A stretch of 64,000 nt of DNA from Neisseria bergeri (GCA_003044455.1 POWY01000001.1:434001-498000), one strand, 5' to 3'. Positions 39,788 to 50,532 are shown, counted from the first letter of the stretch. Translations and numbers: made by a program. Notes: a model not told the origin generated them from the letters alone.

Positions 39788-39818
39788 ATGCCGTCTGAAG
39801 CAGTATTTCAGACGGCAT
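39788..39818. terminator. Inverted uptake-sequence terminator after panC
   Basis: ATGCCGTCTGAA and TTCAGACGGCAT form the stem, followed by a T-rich run (TTATTTTTTT). Confidence 0.88.
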
Positions 39819-39931
39819 TTATTTTTTTGAACGGGGTTTCGCAAATCTACAAACGATTCTGCTTGTGATAAAGTTACGCCTGATTATATGCCGTCTGAAA
39901 GTTCGGACGAATGTCGGATATAAGGATGATT

Positions 39932-41776
39932 ATGCTACCTAACCGTTTCAAAATGTTAACTGTGTTGACGGCAGCCTTGATTGCCGGACAGGTGTCTGCC
40001 GCCGGAGGCGGTGCGGGGGATATGAAACAGCCGAAGGAAGTCGGAAAGGTTTTAAGGAAACATCAGCGTTACAGCGAGGAAGAAATCAAAAACGAACGCG
40101 CACGGCTTGCGGCAGTGGGCGAACGGGTTAATCAGATATTTACGTTGCTGGGAGGGGAAACCGCCTTGCAAAAAGGGCAGGCTGGAACGGCTCTGGCAAG
40201 CTATATGCTGATGTTGGAACGCACAAAATCCCCCGAAGTCGCCGAACGCGCCTTGGAAATGGCCGTGTCGCTGAACGCGTTTGAACAGGCGGAAATGATT
40301 TATCAGAAATGGCGTGAAATCGAGCCTGTGCCGGGTGAGGCGCAAAAACGGGCGGGGTGGCTGCGGAACGTGCTGAGGGAAGGGGGAAATCAGCATCTGG
40401 ACGGATTGGAAGAGGTGCTGGCGCAATCGGACGATGTGCAAAAACGCAGGATATTTTTGCTGCTGGCACAAGCCGCCGTGCAGCAGGATGGGTTGGCGCA
40501 AAAAGTATCGAAAGCGGTTCGCCGCGCGGCGTTGAAATATGAACATCTGCCCGAAGCGGCGGTTGCCGATGTGGTGTTTAGCGTACAGGGACGCGAAAAG
40601 GAAAAGGCAATCGGAGCTTTACAGCGTTTGGCGAAGCTCGATACGGAAATACTGCCCCCCACTTTAATGACGTTGCGTCTGACTGCACGCAAATATCCCG
40701 AAATACTCGACGGTTTTTTCGAGCAGACAGACACCCGAAACCTTTCGGCCGTCTGGCAGGAAATGGAAATTATGAATCTGGTTTCCCTGCGCAGGCCGGA
40801 TGATGCCTATGCGCGTTTGAACGTGCTGTTGGAACACAACCCGAATGCAGACCTGTATATTCAGGCGGCAATATTGGCGGCAAACCGGAAAGAAGGTGCT
40901 TCCGTTATCGACGGCTACGCCGAAAAGGCATACGGTAGGGGGACGGGGGAGCAGCGGGGCAGGGCGGCAATGACGGCGGCGATGATATATGCCGACCGCA
41001 GGGATTACGCCAAAGTCAGGCAGTGGCTGAAAAAGGTGTCCGCGCCGGAATACCTGTTCGACAAAGGCGTGCTGGCGGCTGCGGCGGCTGCCGAATTGGA
41101 CGGAGGCAGGGCGGCTTTGCGGCAGATCGGGAAGGTCAGGAAGCTGCCCGAACAGCAGGGGCGGTATTTTACGGCAGACAATTTGTCCAAAATACAGATG
41201 CTCGCCCTGTCGAAACTGCCCGACAAATGGGAAGCCCTGATCGGGCTGAACAAGATCGTCGCCAAACTTTCGGCGGCGGGAAGTGCGGAACCTTTGGCGG
41301 AAGCATTGGCACAGCGTTCCATTTTTTACGAGCAGTCAGGCAAACGGGAAAAAATGATTGCCGACCTTGAAACCGCGCTCAAACTTACGCCCGACAATGC
41401 ACAAATTATGAATAATCTGGGCTATAGCCTGCTGACCGATCCCAAGCGTTTGGACGAAGGTTTCGCCCTGCTTCAGACGGCATACCAAATCAACCCGGAC
41501 GATACCGCCGTCAACGACAGCATAGGCTGGGCGTATTACCTGAAAGGCGACGCGGAAAGCGCGCTGCCGTATCTGCGGTATTCGTTTGAAAACGACCCCG
41601 GGCCCGAAGTTGCCGCCCATCTAGGCGAGGTGTTGTGGGCATTGGGCGAACGCGATCAGGCGGTTGACGTGTGGACTCAGGCGGCACACCTTACGGGAGA
41701 CAAGAAAATATGGCGGGAAACGCTCAAACGCTACGGAATCGCATTGCCCCAATCTTCCCGAAAACCCCGGAAATAA
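39932..41776 (+). CDS. Periplasmic TPR-repeat protein upstream of lolB
   Basis: I chose ATG 39932, behind AAGGA; ATGs at 39911 and 39926 are alternatives. The 614-residue protein has a signal peptide (MLPNRFKMLTVLTAALIAG then QVSAA) and many TPR-like helices, clearest near the C-terminus (NAQIMNNLGYSLL, DTAVNDSIGWAYYLKGD). A large TPR protein before lolB and ispE is also seen in Pseudomonas and other proteobacteria, hinting at a role in envelope or lipoprotein assembly. The function is unproven. Confidence 0.8.
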   Translation: MLPNRFKMLTVLTAALIAGQVSAAGGGAGDMKQPKEVGKVLRKHQRYSEEEIKNERARLAAVGERVNQIFTLLGGETALQKGQAGTALASYMLMLERTKSPEVAERALEMAVSLNAFEQAEMIYQKWREIEPVPGEAQKRAGWLRNVLREGGNQHLDGLEEVLAQSDDVQKRRIFLLLAQAAVQQDGLAQKVSKAVRRAALKYEHLPEAAVADVVFSVQGREKEKAIGALQRLAKLDTEILPPTLMTLRLTARKYPEILDGFFEQTDTRNLSAVWQEMEIMNLVSLRRPDDAYARLNVLLEHNPNADLYIQAAILAANRKEGASVIDGYAEKAYGRGTGEQRGRAAMTAAMIYADRRDYAKVRQWLKKVSAPEYLFDKGVLAAAAAAELDGGRAALRQIGKVRKLPEQQGRYFTADNLSKIQMLALSKLPDKWEALIGLNKIVAKLSAAGSAEPLAEALAQRSIFYEQSGKREKMIADLETALKLTPDNAQIMNNLGYSLLTDPKRLDEGFALLQTAYQINPDDTAVNDSIGWAYYLKGDAESALPYLRYSFENDPGPEVAAHLGEVLWALGERDQAVDVWTQAAHLTGDKKIWRETLKRYGIALPQSSRKPRK

Positions 41777-41915
41777 TGCAGGTCTATCCTTTCAGACGGC
41801 ATAAGGTTTGCCGGGAAGCTGCGGCATTCGGGCAAACGGCATGCAGTTCGCACGCGTTTTGCACGGCACGCCGAACCCGCCGGCCGACAGGATGGCACCC
41901 GTTAAGGAAATTCTG

Positions 41916-42497
41916 ATGAAACACACCGTATCCGCATCGGTCATCCTGCTTTTGACCGCTTGCGCGCAATTACCTCAAAATAACGAAAACCTGTGGCAGC
42001 CGTCCGAACACACCCGCAGTTTCACGGCGGAAGGGCGGTTGGCAGTCAAAGCGGAAGGGAAAGGTTCGTATGCAAATTTTGACTGGACATACCAACCGCC
42101 CGTGGAAACCATCAATATCAACACCCCTTTGGGCAGTACACTCGGGCAGTTGTGTCAAGACAAAGACGGTGCGTTGGCAGTGGACGGCAAAGGAAATGTC
42201 TATCAGGCAGAGAGTGCGGAAGACTTGAGCAGGCAGCTGGTCGGTTTCAAATTACCAATCCAATATCTGCATATCTGGGCAGACGGCAGACGGGTTGCAC
42301 GCGCACCTTACCGCATCCTTTCAGACGGCATATTGGAACAATACGGTTGGGCTGTCGGTAGAACCGCCGACAGTGGGGGGCAAGTCCGAACGTTGCAACT
42401 GAATAACGGAAATTTGAACATCAGGCTGGTTTTCACCGAGATTGGAATGCCGTCTGAAACCGAAACCCCGGAACGCTGTGCGGCGCGCACGAGATAA
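41916..42497 (+). CDS. lolB: Outer-membrane lipoprotein receptor LolB
   Basis: I chose ATG 41916 after AAGGA, giving 193 residues with a lipobox (LLLTAC, Cys16). LolB receives lipoproteins from LolA and inserts them in the outer membrane. ISYLHIW-like and [20 protein letters not shown] segments match the family. A DNA uptake sequence (42447-42458) is translated within the last residues (MPSETE), extending the usual C-terminus. The gene is followed by ispE, the common order. Confidence 0.88.
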   Translation: MKHTVSASVILLLTACAQLPQNNENLWQPSEHTRSFTAEGRLAVKAEGKGSYANFDWTYQPPVETININTPLGSTLGQLCQDKDGALAVDGKGNVYQAESAEDLSRQLVGFKLPIQYLHIWADGRRVARAPYRILSDGILEQYGWAVGRTADSGGQVRTLQLNNGNLNIRLVFTEIGMPSETETPERCAARTR

Positions 42498-42506
42498 GGC
42501 GGACAG

Positions 42507-43352
42507 ATGAATATTACGGACGGACGGCAGGCGTTTCCCGCCCCTGCCAAACTGAATCTCGATTTGAGGATTACCGGCAGGAGGGAAGACGGCTATCACA
42601 ATATCGAAAGCATATTCTGCCTGATAGATTTGCAGGATACCGTATATTTGAAACCGAGGGACGACGGCAAAATCATCCTGCACAATCCTGTCGGCGGAAT
42701 GCCGCAGGAAGCCGATTTGAGCTACCGTGCCGCATCGCTGCTGCAAAAATATGCGTGCAACCCCGACGGCGTGGAAATATGGCTGGACAAAAAAATCCCG
42801 ACAGGGGCGGGTTTGGGCGGAGGAAGCTCGGATGCGGCAACCGTTTTGCTGGTGTTGAACCGTTGGTGGCAGTGCGGGCTCACAACGCCGCAGCTGATTG
42901 AACTGGGTACAACGCTGGGTGCGGACGTGCCGTTTTTTATTTTCGGCAAAAATGCGTTTGCGCGGGGTATAGGCGACAGGCTGGACGAAATGGATATTCC
43001 GAAACAGTGGTATGTTATCGTCAAACCGCTCGCCCACGTTTCCACCGCAAAAATTTTCACACACGAAGACTTGACACGGGATTCCGCCTCAAGCATAATG
43101 CCGACTTTCCAAAACCTGCAACCGTTTAGAAATGATATGCAGGCAGTTGTATTTAAAGAATACCCTGAAGTTTGGAAAGCCTATTCCGAGTTGTCCCGAT
43201 ATGGATTTGCCTTAATGACAGGTTCTGGTGCGTGTGTATTCACGGCGTGTCAAGATAGGAATAGCGCATACAATATATACCGACAAGTTTCAGGTTTGTA
43301 CGAGGCATATTTGGCAGAGGGTCTTTCAAAACATCCTTTGTTGTCCGTATAA
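42507..43352 (+). CDS. ispE: 4-diphosphocytidyl-2-C-methylerythritol kinase
   Basis: The 281-residue GHMP kinase phosphorylates CDP-ME in the MEP isoprenoid pathway. [20 protein letters not shown] lies near the start and the ATP loop [14 protein letters not shown] at about 95-108; the third motif is MTGSGACVF. It begins nine bases after lolB, so the genes are co-expressed. It is followed by the tRNA-Gln array. Confidence 0.96.
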   Translation: MNITDGRQAFPAPAKLNLDLRITGRREDGYHNIESIFCLIDLQDTVYLKPRDDGKIILHNPVGGMPQEADLSYRAASLLQKYACNPDGVEIWLDKKIPTGAGLGGGSSDAATVLLVLNRWWQCGLTTPQLIELGTTLGADVPFFIFGKNAFARGIGDRLDEMDIPKQWYVIVKPLAHVSTAKIFTHEDLTRDSASSIMPTFQNLQPFRNDMQAVVFKEYPEVWKAYSELSRYGFALMTGSGACVFTACQDRNSAYNIYRQVSGLYEAYLAEGLSKHPLLSV

Positions 43353-43359
43353 ACATTGT

Positions 43360-43435
43360 TGGGGAGTCGTCAAGCGGTTAAGACACTGGATTTTGATTCC
43401 AGCATGCGAAGGTTCGAATCCTTCCTCCCCAGCCA
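43360..43435 (+). tRNA. tRNA-Gln (TTG), copy 1 of 5
   Basis: Acceptor TGGGGAG pairs with CTCCCCA and CCA is encoded. The anticodon loop TTTTGAT carries TTG (reads CAA). It starts only seven bases after the ispE stop, so it may be cut from a longer ispE transcript. Confidence 0.96.
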
Positions 43436-43447
43436 AGCCAAACAAGT

Positions 43448-43523
43448 TGGGGAGTCGTCAAGCGGTTAAGACACTGGATTTTGATTCCAGCATGCGAAGG
43501 TTCGAATCCTTCCTCCCCAGCCA
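43448..43523 (+). tRNA. tRNA-Gln (TTG), copy 2 of 5
   Basis: It is identical to copy 1, 88 bp downstream, with a 12-base spacer AGCCAAACAAGT. Confidence 0.96.
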
Positions 43524-43535
43524 AGCCAAACAAGT

Positions 43536-43611
43536 TGGGGAGTCGTCAAGCGGTTAAGACACTGGATTTTGATTCCAGCATGCGAAGGTTCGAATCCTTC
43601 CTCCCCAGCCA
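43536..43611 (+). tRNA. tRNA-Gln (TTG), copy 3 of 5
   Basis: It is identical to the previous copy, again at an exact 88-bp period including the spacer. Confidence 0.96.
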
Positions 43612-43623
43612 AGCCAAACAAGT

Positions 43624-43699
43624 TGGGGAGTCGTCAAGCGGTTAAGACACTGGATTTTGATTCCAGCATGCGAAGGTTCGAATCCTTCCTCCCCAGCCA
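43624..43699 (+). tRNA. tRNA-Gln (TTG), copy 4 of 5
   Basis: It is identical to the other copies, with the same 12-base spacer on both sides. Confidence 0.96.
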
Positions 43700-43711
43700 A
43701 GCCAAACAAGT

Positions 43712-43787
43712 TGGGGAGTCGTCAAGCGGTTAAGACACTGGATTTTGATTCCAGCATGCGAAGGTTCGAATCCTTCCTCCCCAGCCA
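43712..43787 (+). tRNA. tRNA-Gln (TTG), copy 5 of 5
   Basis: It is the last identical copy of the array; a terminator follows four bases after its CCA. Confidence 0.96.
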
Positions 43788-43790
43788 GAT

Positions 43791-43821
43791 AAAAGCGTGT
43801 AAGCCTGCTTACACGCTTTTT
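43791..43821 (+). terminator. Terminator of the tRNA-Gln array
   Basis: AAAAGCGTGTAAGC pairs with GCTTACACGCTTTT around a two-base spacer, followed by T. Confidence 0.9.
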
Positions 43822-43852
43822 ATTTCATAGAAATAAAAATATTGAAATGCCT

Positions 43853-43881
43853 TTGTTTGTGTCGGATGTTGCAGGTATAAT
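43853..43881 (+). promoter_or_regulatory. Sigma-70 promoter of prs
   Basis: TTGTTT (43853-43858) and a perfect TATAAT (43876-43881) are separated by 17 bp. They lie 73 bp before the prs start and after the tRNA terminator. Confidence 0.75.
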
Positions 43882-43954
43882 GTCGGGCTTGGTACAAGCG
43901 GAGGGAAGCATTGTGTTTTCTGAGCGGAAGTTAAACATAAAATCAGGTGAGAAT

Positions 43955-44938
43955 ATGGCTGCGTACGACAGTTTGATGGTATTTACAGGCAATGCCAATC
44001 CCGAATTGGCACAACGTGTTGTCAAGCATTTGGACATTTCTTTGGGCAATGCTTCCGTTTCCAAGTTTTCAGACGGTGAAGTTGCCGTCGAACTGTTGGA
44101 AAACGTACGCGGCCGCGATGTCTTTATCCTTCAGCCTACTTGCGCGCCGACCAATGACAACCTGATGGAAATCCTGACAATGGCGGATGCGCTCAAACGC
44201 GCTTCGGCAGGCCGTATTACCGCAGCCATTCCGTATTTCGGCTATGCGCGCCAAGACCGCCGTCCGCGTTCCGTCCGTGTTCCGATTTCTGCCAAGCTGG
44301 TGGCAAATATGCTCTATTCGGCGGGCATTGACCGTGTTTTGACCGTTGATTTGCACGCAGACCAGATTCAGGGTTTTTTTGATATTCCTGTGGATAATAT
44401 TTATGCTACCCCGATTCTGTTGAACGACATCAAGCAGCAGCGGATTGAAAATCTGACCGTCGTCAGCCCGGACATCGGCGGTGTCGTCCGCGCCCGTGCC
44501 GTGGCAAAATCATTAAATGCCGATTTGGCGATTATCGACAAACGCCGCCCGAAAGCCAATGTGGCGGAAGTCATGAACATCATCGGCGACATTCAAGGCA
44601 GAACCTGTCTGATTGTGGACGATATGATTGACACTGCAAATACGCTGTGCAAAGCCGCCGTCGCCCTAAAAGAGCGCGGTGCAGAACGTGTCTTGGCATA
44701 TGCCAGCCACGCCGTGTTCTCCGGAGAGGCGGTCAGCCGTATCGCCTCATCCGAAATCGACCAGGTGGTCGTAACCGATACCATTCCTTTGTCTGAAGCG
44801 GCTAAAAACTGCGACCGTATCCGTCAGGTAACGATTGCCGGTCTGTTGGCCGAAACCGTCCGCCGCATCAGCAATGAAGAATCCGTCTCATATCTTTTCA
44901 ATGAAGAAGTGATGACAGGCAGCATGCTGCTGCCGTAA
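43955..44938 (+). CDS. prs: Ribose-phosphate pyrophosphokinase
   Basis: ATG 43955 is chosen because [20 protein letters not shown] matches the family N-terminus and AGGTGA lies upstream. The 327-residue enzyme makes PRPP from ribose 5-phosphate and ATP. The flexible loop and Mg site are [12 protein letters not shown], and the PRPP loop is [12 protein letters not shown]. rplY follows after 66 bp, a conserved pairing. Confidence 0.97.
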   Translation: MAAYDSLMVFTGNANPELAQRVVKHLDISLGNASVSKFSDGEVAVELLENVRGRDVFILQPTCAPTNDNLMEILTMADALKRASAGRITAAIPYFGYARQDRRPRSVRVPISAKLVANMLYSAGIDRVLTVDLHADQIQGFFDIPVDNIYATPILLNDIKQQRIENLTVVSPDIGGVVRARAVAKSLNADLAIIDKRRPKANVAEVMNIIGDIQGRTCLIVDDMIDTANTLCKAAVALKERGAERVLAYASHAVFSGEAVSRIASSEIDQVVVTDTIPLSEAAKNCDRIRQVTIAGLLAETVRRISNEESVSYLFNEEVMTGSMLLP

Positions 44939-45004
44939 CCCCGATGCCGTCTTAAGCTGGTCGCGGCCGATGACGGCGATTTTACCTAACTTGGAGTATT
45001 TGAC

Positions 45005-45577
45005 ATGACTTATGAAATTCAAGCCTCTGTTCGTGAAGCACAAGGCACTGGTGCGAGCCGCCGCCTGCGTCGCGAAGGCCAAATCCCCGGCATTCTGTAC
45101 GGTGAGGGTCAAGAGCCCGTTGCGATTGCCGTGGATCACAAAACCGTATTCTACGCATTGGAAAAGGAATCTTTCCATACCGCGTTGATTAAATTGTCTC
45201 TGAACGGCGAAACCAAAGACGTTATCGTCCGCGATTTCCAAATGCATCCGTTCCGCCGCGAAGTTCAACATATCGATTTCCAAGCCGTTAAAGCAGACCA
45301 ACCCGTACGCATCCGCGTTCCCCTGCACATCGTTAACGCAGAAAACTCCCAAGCGGTCAAACTGCAAGGTGGTCGCGTATCTCTGCTGAACACGACTGTT
45401 GAAGTGGTTGCGTTGCCTGCCAATATCCCTGCTTTCTTGGATTTGGATTGTGCCGAAGTGGTTGCCGGCGACATTCTGCATCTGTCCGACATCAAACTGC
45501 CTGAAGGTGTAGAAAGCGTTTCCCTGAAACGTAACGAAAATCTGGCTGTTGCTACCGTTACCGGTAAAAAACGCTAA
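45005..45577 (+). CDS. rplY: 50S ribosomal protein L25 (Ctc type)
   Basis: The 190-residue protein has an N-terminal L25 domain binding 5S rRNA ([20 protein letters not shown]) and a C-terminal TL5 domain ([20 protein letters not shown]), the long Ctc form. TTGGAG precedes ATG 45005. It is co-oriented with prs. Confidence 0.95.
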   Translation: MTYEIQASVREAQGTGASRRLRREGQIPGILYGEGQEPVAIAVDHKTVFYALEKESFHTALIKLSLNGETKDVIVRDFQMHPFRREVQHIDFQAVKADQPVRIRVPLHIVNAENSQAVKLQGGRVSLLNTTVEVVALPANIPAFLDLDCAEVVAGDILHLSDIKLPEGVESVSLKRNENLAVATVTGKKR

Positions 45578-45630
45578 TTGATTTCAGCAGTAGGGCGGCG
45601 CGTATGCAATACGTACCGCCCTGTTGTTTT

Positions 45631-45660
45631 ATGCCGTCTGAACTGTGTTTCAGACGGCAT
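45631..45660. terminator. Inverted uptake-sequence terminator after rplY
   Basis: ATGCCGTCTGAA and TTCAGACGGCAT form a stem followed by TTC. It separates rplY from the converging carboxypeptidase-like gene. Confidence 0.85.
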
Positions 45661-45701
45661 TTCTTTATTTGTTGGAAAAGCGGGATATTTGAAACGGCAG
45701 A

Positions 45702-46871
45702 TTACTGCCCTGTCAGACGCGTCCAAAGCCTTTGCCACCGGCTTCTTTTTTCTACATTTTCCAGTGCGGCGATTTCTTTTTCGGCAACGGTGTATCCGTT
45801 TTGCCTGATTTTGATTTTTCCTAAAATCTGCCCTTTTTTTACCGGGGCGGGAATCGGCTGTATGGTTTCCAAAATCTGTTCGGCCGCTTTTACCCCGGTG
45901 TGAGGGACGGTGATATAGGTTGCTTTCGGAAAGCCTGCGCGGACGGTTTTTTTGCTGCCTCCGGAAATTTGGATTTGGGCAACGGTTTTGCCTTTCGGAT
46001 ATATTTTGGGCGTATCGAAAGCCTGCAATGCCCAGTTCAGCAGCTTGCTGTTGTCCGATGCGCGGGTTTCCGCCGATTCCGAACCTAGAGTGATGACAAG
46101 GATGTGCCTGCCGTTGCCGGAGTATGACACGGCAAGGTTGTAGCCGCCGCTTTCCGTATGTCCGGCTTTCAGACCGTTTACACTGTTGTCCCTATATAAA
46201 AGGATATTGCGGTTGTTTTGTTCTATGTTTTCAAACTTGAACGATTTGATGGAAAACAGCGGGTAATATTCCGGAAAGTCGCGCATCAATGCTTCAGACA
46301 GCAGGGCGAGATCGCGGGCGGTGGAAACCTGTCCTTCTCTACTCAAGCCTGTCGGGTTTTTGAATACAGTGTTCTTCATGCCCAAGCGTCGGGCTTCTTT
46401 GTTCATTTGTTGCACAAAATTTTCAATCGAGCCGTTGCCCAGCCGGCCGGCAAGGGTTAGGGCGGCATCGTTTGCGGATAGGGCAATCATGCCTTTTAAG
46501 AGTTTGTCGGTGCTGACCGTATCGCCGGGACGGGCAAACATTCTGCTGCCTTCCGATTTCCATGCCGATTCGGGTATTTTTAAGTTTTCTTCAGGGCGGA
46601 TATTTCCCGATTTCATGTTTTTGAAAACCAGATATGCGGTCATCAGTTGGGTTAGTGCCGCCGGTTCGACAGGGGTATTGATGTTTTTGGCGGATAAAGT
46701 CTGTCTGCTTTGAAGGTCGATAACGATGTGTGCCGCTGTGAGGGTTTCGGGTGTTTGGAGCGTGGGGGCGGCGTGTACCGTCGGTCTGTTGGGCGCGGGC
46801 GATGCAGCCGTTGCGTGAGAAACGCCTAAGATGATGGAAAGCAGGACGGGCAGGATTTTATGTGCTGTCAT
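45702..46871 (-). CDS. D,D-carboxypeptidase homologue lacking catalytic residues
   Basis: The 389-residue protein has a signal peptide and both domains of a PBP5-type carboxypeptidase. The catalytic SxxK is replaced by Ala72-Leu-Thr-Gln75 (EPAALTQLMTAY), and KTG by Lys-Ala-Gly at 235-237 (GLKAGHTESGGYNL); the SxN motif (SAN, 132-134) remains. Codons GCA and CAA confirm the first change. It is full-length and otherwise conserved, so it is probably a pseudo-enzyme binding peptidoglycan or another PBP. It ends in a basic amphipathic tail that may anchor it to the membrane. Confidence 0.85.
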   Translation of the reverse strand: MTAHKILPVLLSIILGVSHATAASPAPNRPTVHAAPTLQTPETLTAAHIVIDLQSRQTLSAKNINTPVEPAALTQLMTAYLVFKNMKSGNIRPEENLKIPESAWKSEGSRMFARPGDTVSTDKLLKGMIALSANDAALTLAGRLGNGSIENFVQQMNKEARRLGMKNTVFKNPTGLSREGQVSTARDLALLSEALMRDFPEYYPLFSIKSFKFENIEQNNRNILLYRDNSVNGLKAGHTESGGYNLAVSYSGNGRHILVITLGSESAETRASDNSKLLNWALQAFDTPKIYPKGKTVAQIQISGGSKKTVRAGFPKATYITVPHTGVKAAEQILETIQPIPAPVKKGQILGKIKIRQNGYTVAEKEIAALENVEKRSRWQRLWTRLTGQ

Positions 46872-47019
46872 GAAATATTCTAATTGTGTGCGTGTTTCAG
46901 TCTGCCGATTATACGCTTAGGGTGTCTGATCGGGCGGATTTTTTCTTGCTTTCGCGCCGTCTTGGGCGTATGGTTTTGGGTTTTGCGATTTTAATAAACC
47001 GATTATCCCATATTGAATT

Positions 47020-48546
47020 ATGAACACGCCCCTTCCTTATTCCGATTACCTCATCCGCATCCTGACGGCATCTGTCTATGATGTCGCGGTCGAAACGCCT
47101 TTGGAACCGGCACGCAGCCTTTCTGTACGTTTGAAAAACAACATCCTTTTGAAACGCGAAGATTTGCAGCCGGTTTTTTCGTTCAAAATACGCGGTGCGT
47201 ACAACAAAATGTCCAAGTTGCCGAAAGATGCGCTCGCTTGCGGCGTGATTGCGGCAAGCGCGGGCAATCATGCTCAAGGCGTGGCATTGTCCGCACAGCG
47301 TTTGGGCTGCCGTGCCGTTATCGTTATGCCGGAGACTACGCCGAAAATCAAAGTGGATGCGGTCAAAAGCCGTGGCGGCGAGGTGGTTTTGCGCGGTGTT
47401 TCATACAACGATGCCTACGATTATGCGATGGAGCTGGCGGAAAAAGAAGGGCTGACCTATATCGCACCGTTTGACGATCCCGATGTGATTGCGGGGCAGG
47501 GGACGGTGGGGATGGAAATTGTCAGCCAGCATCCGGATGATATTCACGCCGTATTCGTCCCGATAGGCGGCGGCGGTTTGGCAGCGGGCGTGGCGGCATT
47601 TATCAAACAGGTCCGTCCCGAAATCAAAGTCATCGGCGTTCAGACACATGATTCCTGTTGTATGAAGCAGTCGGTCGAAGCGGGCGAAATCGTCCATTTG
47701 AAAGATGTCGGGCTGTTTTCAGACGGCACTGCGGTCAAAGTCGTCGGAAACGAAACCTTCCGCCTCTGCAAAGAACTTTTGGATGAAATCATTACGGTCG
47801 ATACCGATGCGGTTTGCGGCGCGGTCAAGGATATTTTCGATGATACGCGCAGCATTACCGAGCCGGCCGGCGCGTTGGCATTGGCAGGACTGAAGGCTTA
47901 TATCGCACGCGGCGGCATCAAGGGGCAGACCTTGATTGCCGTTACCAGCGGTGCGAATATGAATTTTCACCGTTTGCGCCACGTTTCGGAACGGAGCGAA
48001 TTGGGCGAGGGCAACGAAGGCATTTTTGCCGTAACCATTCCCGAAGAACGCGGCAGTTTCCTTAAGTTTGTCAATATATTGGGAAATAGGAATATTACCG
48101 AGTTCAACTACCGTTACGGAGATGATGAAAAAGCGCATATCTTTGTCGGACTTCAAGCGGCAGGCCCGCAGGATTTGGCGGTTATCGGCAGCCGGTTGGA
48201 TGAGGCGGGATTGCCCAATGTTGACCTGACCGATGATGAGATTGCCAAAATCCATATCCGTTATATGGTTGGAGGACGGACGGACAAAGTAGAAAACGAG
48301 CGTCTGGTCAGTTTTGAGTTTCCGGAGCGTCCCGGGGCGTTGGCGCGCTTTTTGAACCATATGCAGGGTGGTTGGAACATTACGCTCTTCCATTACCGCA
48401 ACCACGGTGCGGATTACGGGCGGATTTTGGTCGGTATCGACGTGCCTCCTCACGATTCCGCCGCATTTGACGGTTTCTTGGAAAGTCTGGGATACAGCTA
48501 TCACGAGGAAACGCAAAATGCCGCGTACAAGCTGTTTCTTGCCTGA
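47020..48546 (+). CDS. ilvA: Threonine ammonia-lyase (biosynthetic)
   Basis: The 508-residue PLP enzyme converts threonine to 2-oxobutyrate for isoleucine synthesis. PLP-lysine lies in FSFKIRGAYNKM (about 59-66), glycine-rich PIGGGGLAAGV binds phosphate, and two C-terminal ACT-like domains (FAVTIPEERGSFLKFVNILG, FEFPERPGALARFLNHMQGG) give isoleucine feedback control. ATG 47020 follows a TTGAATT stretch. Confidence 0.96.
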   Translation: MNTPLPYSDYLIRILTASVYDVAVETPLEPARSLSVRLKNNILLKREDLQPVFSFKIRGAYNKMSKLPKDALACGVIAASAGNHAQGVALSAQRLGCRAVIVMPETTPKIKVDAVKSRGGEVVLRGVSYNDAYDYAMELAEKEGLTYIAPFDDPDVIAGQGTVGMEIVSQHPDDIHAVFVPIGGGGLAAGVAAFIKQVRPEIKVIGVQTHDSCCMKQSVEAGEIVHLKDVGLFSDGTAVKVVGNETFRLCKELLDEIITVDTDAVCGAVKDIFDDTRSITEPAGALALAGLKAYIARGGIKGQTLIAVTSGANMNFHRLRHVSERSELGEGNEGIFAVTIPEERGSFLKFVNILGNRNITEFNYRYGDDEKAHIFVGLQAAGPQDLAVIGSRLDEAGLPNVDLTDDEIAKIHIRYMVGGRTDKVENERLVSFEFPERPGALARFLNHMQGGWNITLFHYRNHGADYGRILVGIDVPPHDSAAFDGFLESLGYSYHEETQNAAYKLFLA

Positions 48547-48559
48547 CGCTTGACACGCA

Positions 48560-48588
48560 ATGCCGTCTGAAAGCCTTTCAGACGGCAT
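48560..48588. terminator. Inverted uptake-sequence terminator between ilvA and cysA
   Basis: ATGCCGTCTGAAAG and CTTTCAGACGGCAT serve both converging genes. Confidence 0.85.
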
Positions 48589-48601
48589 TGTGCTTTCAGG
48601 G

Positions 48602-49675
48602 TTAAATCGAATATTCAATCAGCTCGTTTTGAGAGAAGACATAAACCTGTTTCGGAATTAAGTTTAATTCTTTGCCTTCGGCGATTGGGTAACGCGCGGC
48701 ATCGCTGCCAGCCAGCGTGATATGCACGTCCTGTTTGCCGTGTTTCACCAAAACGTGCGTCAATGCGCCGACGGCGTGGATTTTTTCGATTTTGGTACAA
48801 ATCATCGGGGTTTCGTTTTCGGCGGCAAGCTGCCATTCGTGCGGGCGGATATAGCCGGTGGCGGTTTGTTCCTGCCATTTGTATTGCGCGTCCAATTTCC
48901 ACGCGAAGCCGTTGTAATGCCAGAAGCCTTTTTCGATGCGTCCTTCAAATGCGTCGGTTTCGCCTAAAAACTCGGTAACGAAGGCGTTTTCAGGTTTGCG
49001 GTAAATGGCTTCGGCACTGCCGGTTTGTTCGATTTTGCCGTGGTTCATCACGACGATTTCGTCGGAAACTTCGAGGGCTTCTTCTTGGTCGTGCGTCACC
49101 AGAATGCTGGTTACACCCAAGTTGTGATGAATGTCGCGCAACCAGGTGCGTAATTCTTTGCGTACTTTGGCATCCAACGCGCCGAAGGGTTCGTCCAAAA
49201 GCAGGAGTTTCGGTTCGACCGCAAGCGCGCGGGCAAGGGCGATGCGCTGGCGTTGGCCGCCGGAGAGCTGGTGCGGATAGGATTTTGCCAAATGCGAGAG
49301 TTGTACGAGTTTCAGCAATTCTTCGACTTTGGCGCGGATTTGTCCTTTGGACGGGCGTTCGGACTTGGGTAATACGGTCAAACCGAAAGCGACGTTGTCA
49401 AACACGTTCATATGGCGGAAGAGGGCGTAGTGTTGGAACACGAAGCCGACTTTGCGGTCGCGGACGTGCTTGGCGGTTACGTCTTGCCCGTCAAACAGAA
49501 TCTTGCCGCCGTCGGCGTTTTCCAGTCCGGCGATAATGCGTAAAAGTGTGGTTTTGCCGCAGCCGGACGGGCCGAGCAGGGAAACGAGTTTTCCGGTGGG
49601 GACGTTGAGGTTGATGTTTTTCAACGCGTGGAACGCTCCGAAGTGTTTGTTTAAGTTTTGAATAGTGATGCTCAT
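48602..49675 (-). CDS. cysA: Sulfate/thiosulfate ABC transporter ATPase
   Basis: The 357-residue ATPase has Walker A (GPSGCGKTT), the ABC signature (LSGGQRQR), Walker B ([12 protein letters not shown]) and a C-terminal regulatory domain. It powers CysT/CysW sulfate uptake. Its ATG overlaps the cysW stop (ATGA), so it is translationally coupled. It is the last gene of cysT-cysW-cysA; no periplasmic binding protein is next to them. Confidence 0.95.
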   Translation of the reverse strand: MSITIQNLNKHFGAFHALKNINLNVPTGKLVSLLGPSGCGKTTLLRIIAGLENADGGKILFDGQDVTAKHVRDRKVGFVFQHYALFRHMNVFDNVAFGLTVLPKSERPSKGQIRAKVEELLKLVQLSHLAKSYPHQLSGGQRQRIALARALAVEPKLLLLDEPFGALDAKVRKELRTWLRDIHHNLGVTSILVTHDQEEALEVSDEIVVMNHGKIEQTGSAEAIYRKPENAFVTEFLGETDAFEGRIEKGFWHYNGFAWKLDAQYKWQEQTATGYIRPHEWQLAAENETPMICTKIEKIHAVGALTHVLVKHGKQDVHITLAGSDAARYPIAEGKELNLIPKQVYVFSQNELIEYSI

Positions 49676-50532
49676 GCTGCGTTCCTTTCGGCGGCGGCGA
49701 GTTTTTTATCTTGTAATTTGGTAATGATGTTCTGCACCGCCAGCGTCGCCAGTGCTAAAAGTGCCAATACGCCGGAGAGGGCGAATGCGCCGGTGAAGTT
49801 GTATTCGTTGTAGAAGATTTCGACCAAAAGCGGGACGGTGTTGGTTTCGCCGCGTATGTGTCCCGATACCACGCTGACCGCGCCGAACTCGCCCATCGCG
49901 CGGGCGTTGGTGAGGATGATGCCGTAGAGTAACGCCCATTTGATGTTGGGCAGGGTAACGCGCCAAAACATCTGCCAGCCGCTTGCGCCGAGTATCAATG
50001 CCGCCTGTTCTTCGCTGTCGCCCTGCGCCTGCATTAAAGGGATGATTTCGCGTGCGACAAAGGGGAAGGTAACGAACAGCGTTGCCAAAACAATGCCGGG
50101 GATGGCGAAGATAATCTGTATGCCTTGCGCTTCCAGCCGGCCGCCCAATGCCGTGTGCGCGCCGAACAATAAGACGAACATCAAACCGGCCACCACGGGC
50201 GATACGGAAAACGGCAAATCGAGCAGGGTGGTCAGCAACTGCTTGCCGCGAAAATTAAAACGGGTCAGCAGCCACGCCATCGCCACGCCCAAGACGGCAT
50301 TGACGGGGACGACAATCAGCGCGGTAATCAGTGTTAATTTGATGGCGGACCATGCTTCGGGATCGGTCAGAGATTGCAGGTACAAATCCCAACCTCCTTT
50401 CAGTGCCTCGTAAAACACGGCGACAAGCGGCACGACCAGCATCAGCAGCAGAAAGCCCAAGGCAGTAGCAGTCAGCAACACGCGCAGCCAACGCGGTTCG
50501 GTCAGGTTGGGATTGGCGGAATAGGGTTTCAT
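49672..50532 (-). CDS. cysW: Sulfate transporter permease CysW
   Basis: The 286-residue protein has six membrane segments and the ABC permease EAA-like loop ([20 protein letters not shown]). The segments [20 protein letters not shown] are characteristic of CysW. It forms a heterodimer with CysT. A 132-bp gap with a DNA uptake sequence separates it from cysT. Confidence 0.94.
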   Translation of the reverse strand: MKPYSANPNLTEPRWLRVLLTATALGFLLLMLVVPLVAVFYEALKGGWDLYLQSLTDPEAWSAIKLTLITALIVVPVNAVLGVAMAWLLTRFNFRGKQLLTTLLDLPFSVSPVVAGLMFVLLFGAHTALGGRLEAQGIQIIFAIPGIVLATLFVTFPFVAREIIPLMQAQGDSEEQAALILGASGWQMFWRVTLPNIKWALLYGIILTNARAMGEFGAVSVVSGHIRGETNTVPLLVEIFYNEYNFTGAFALSGVLALLALATLAVQNIITKLQDKKLAAAERNAA

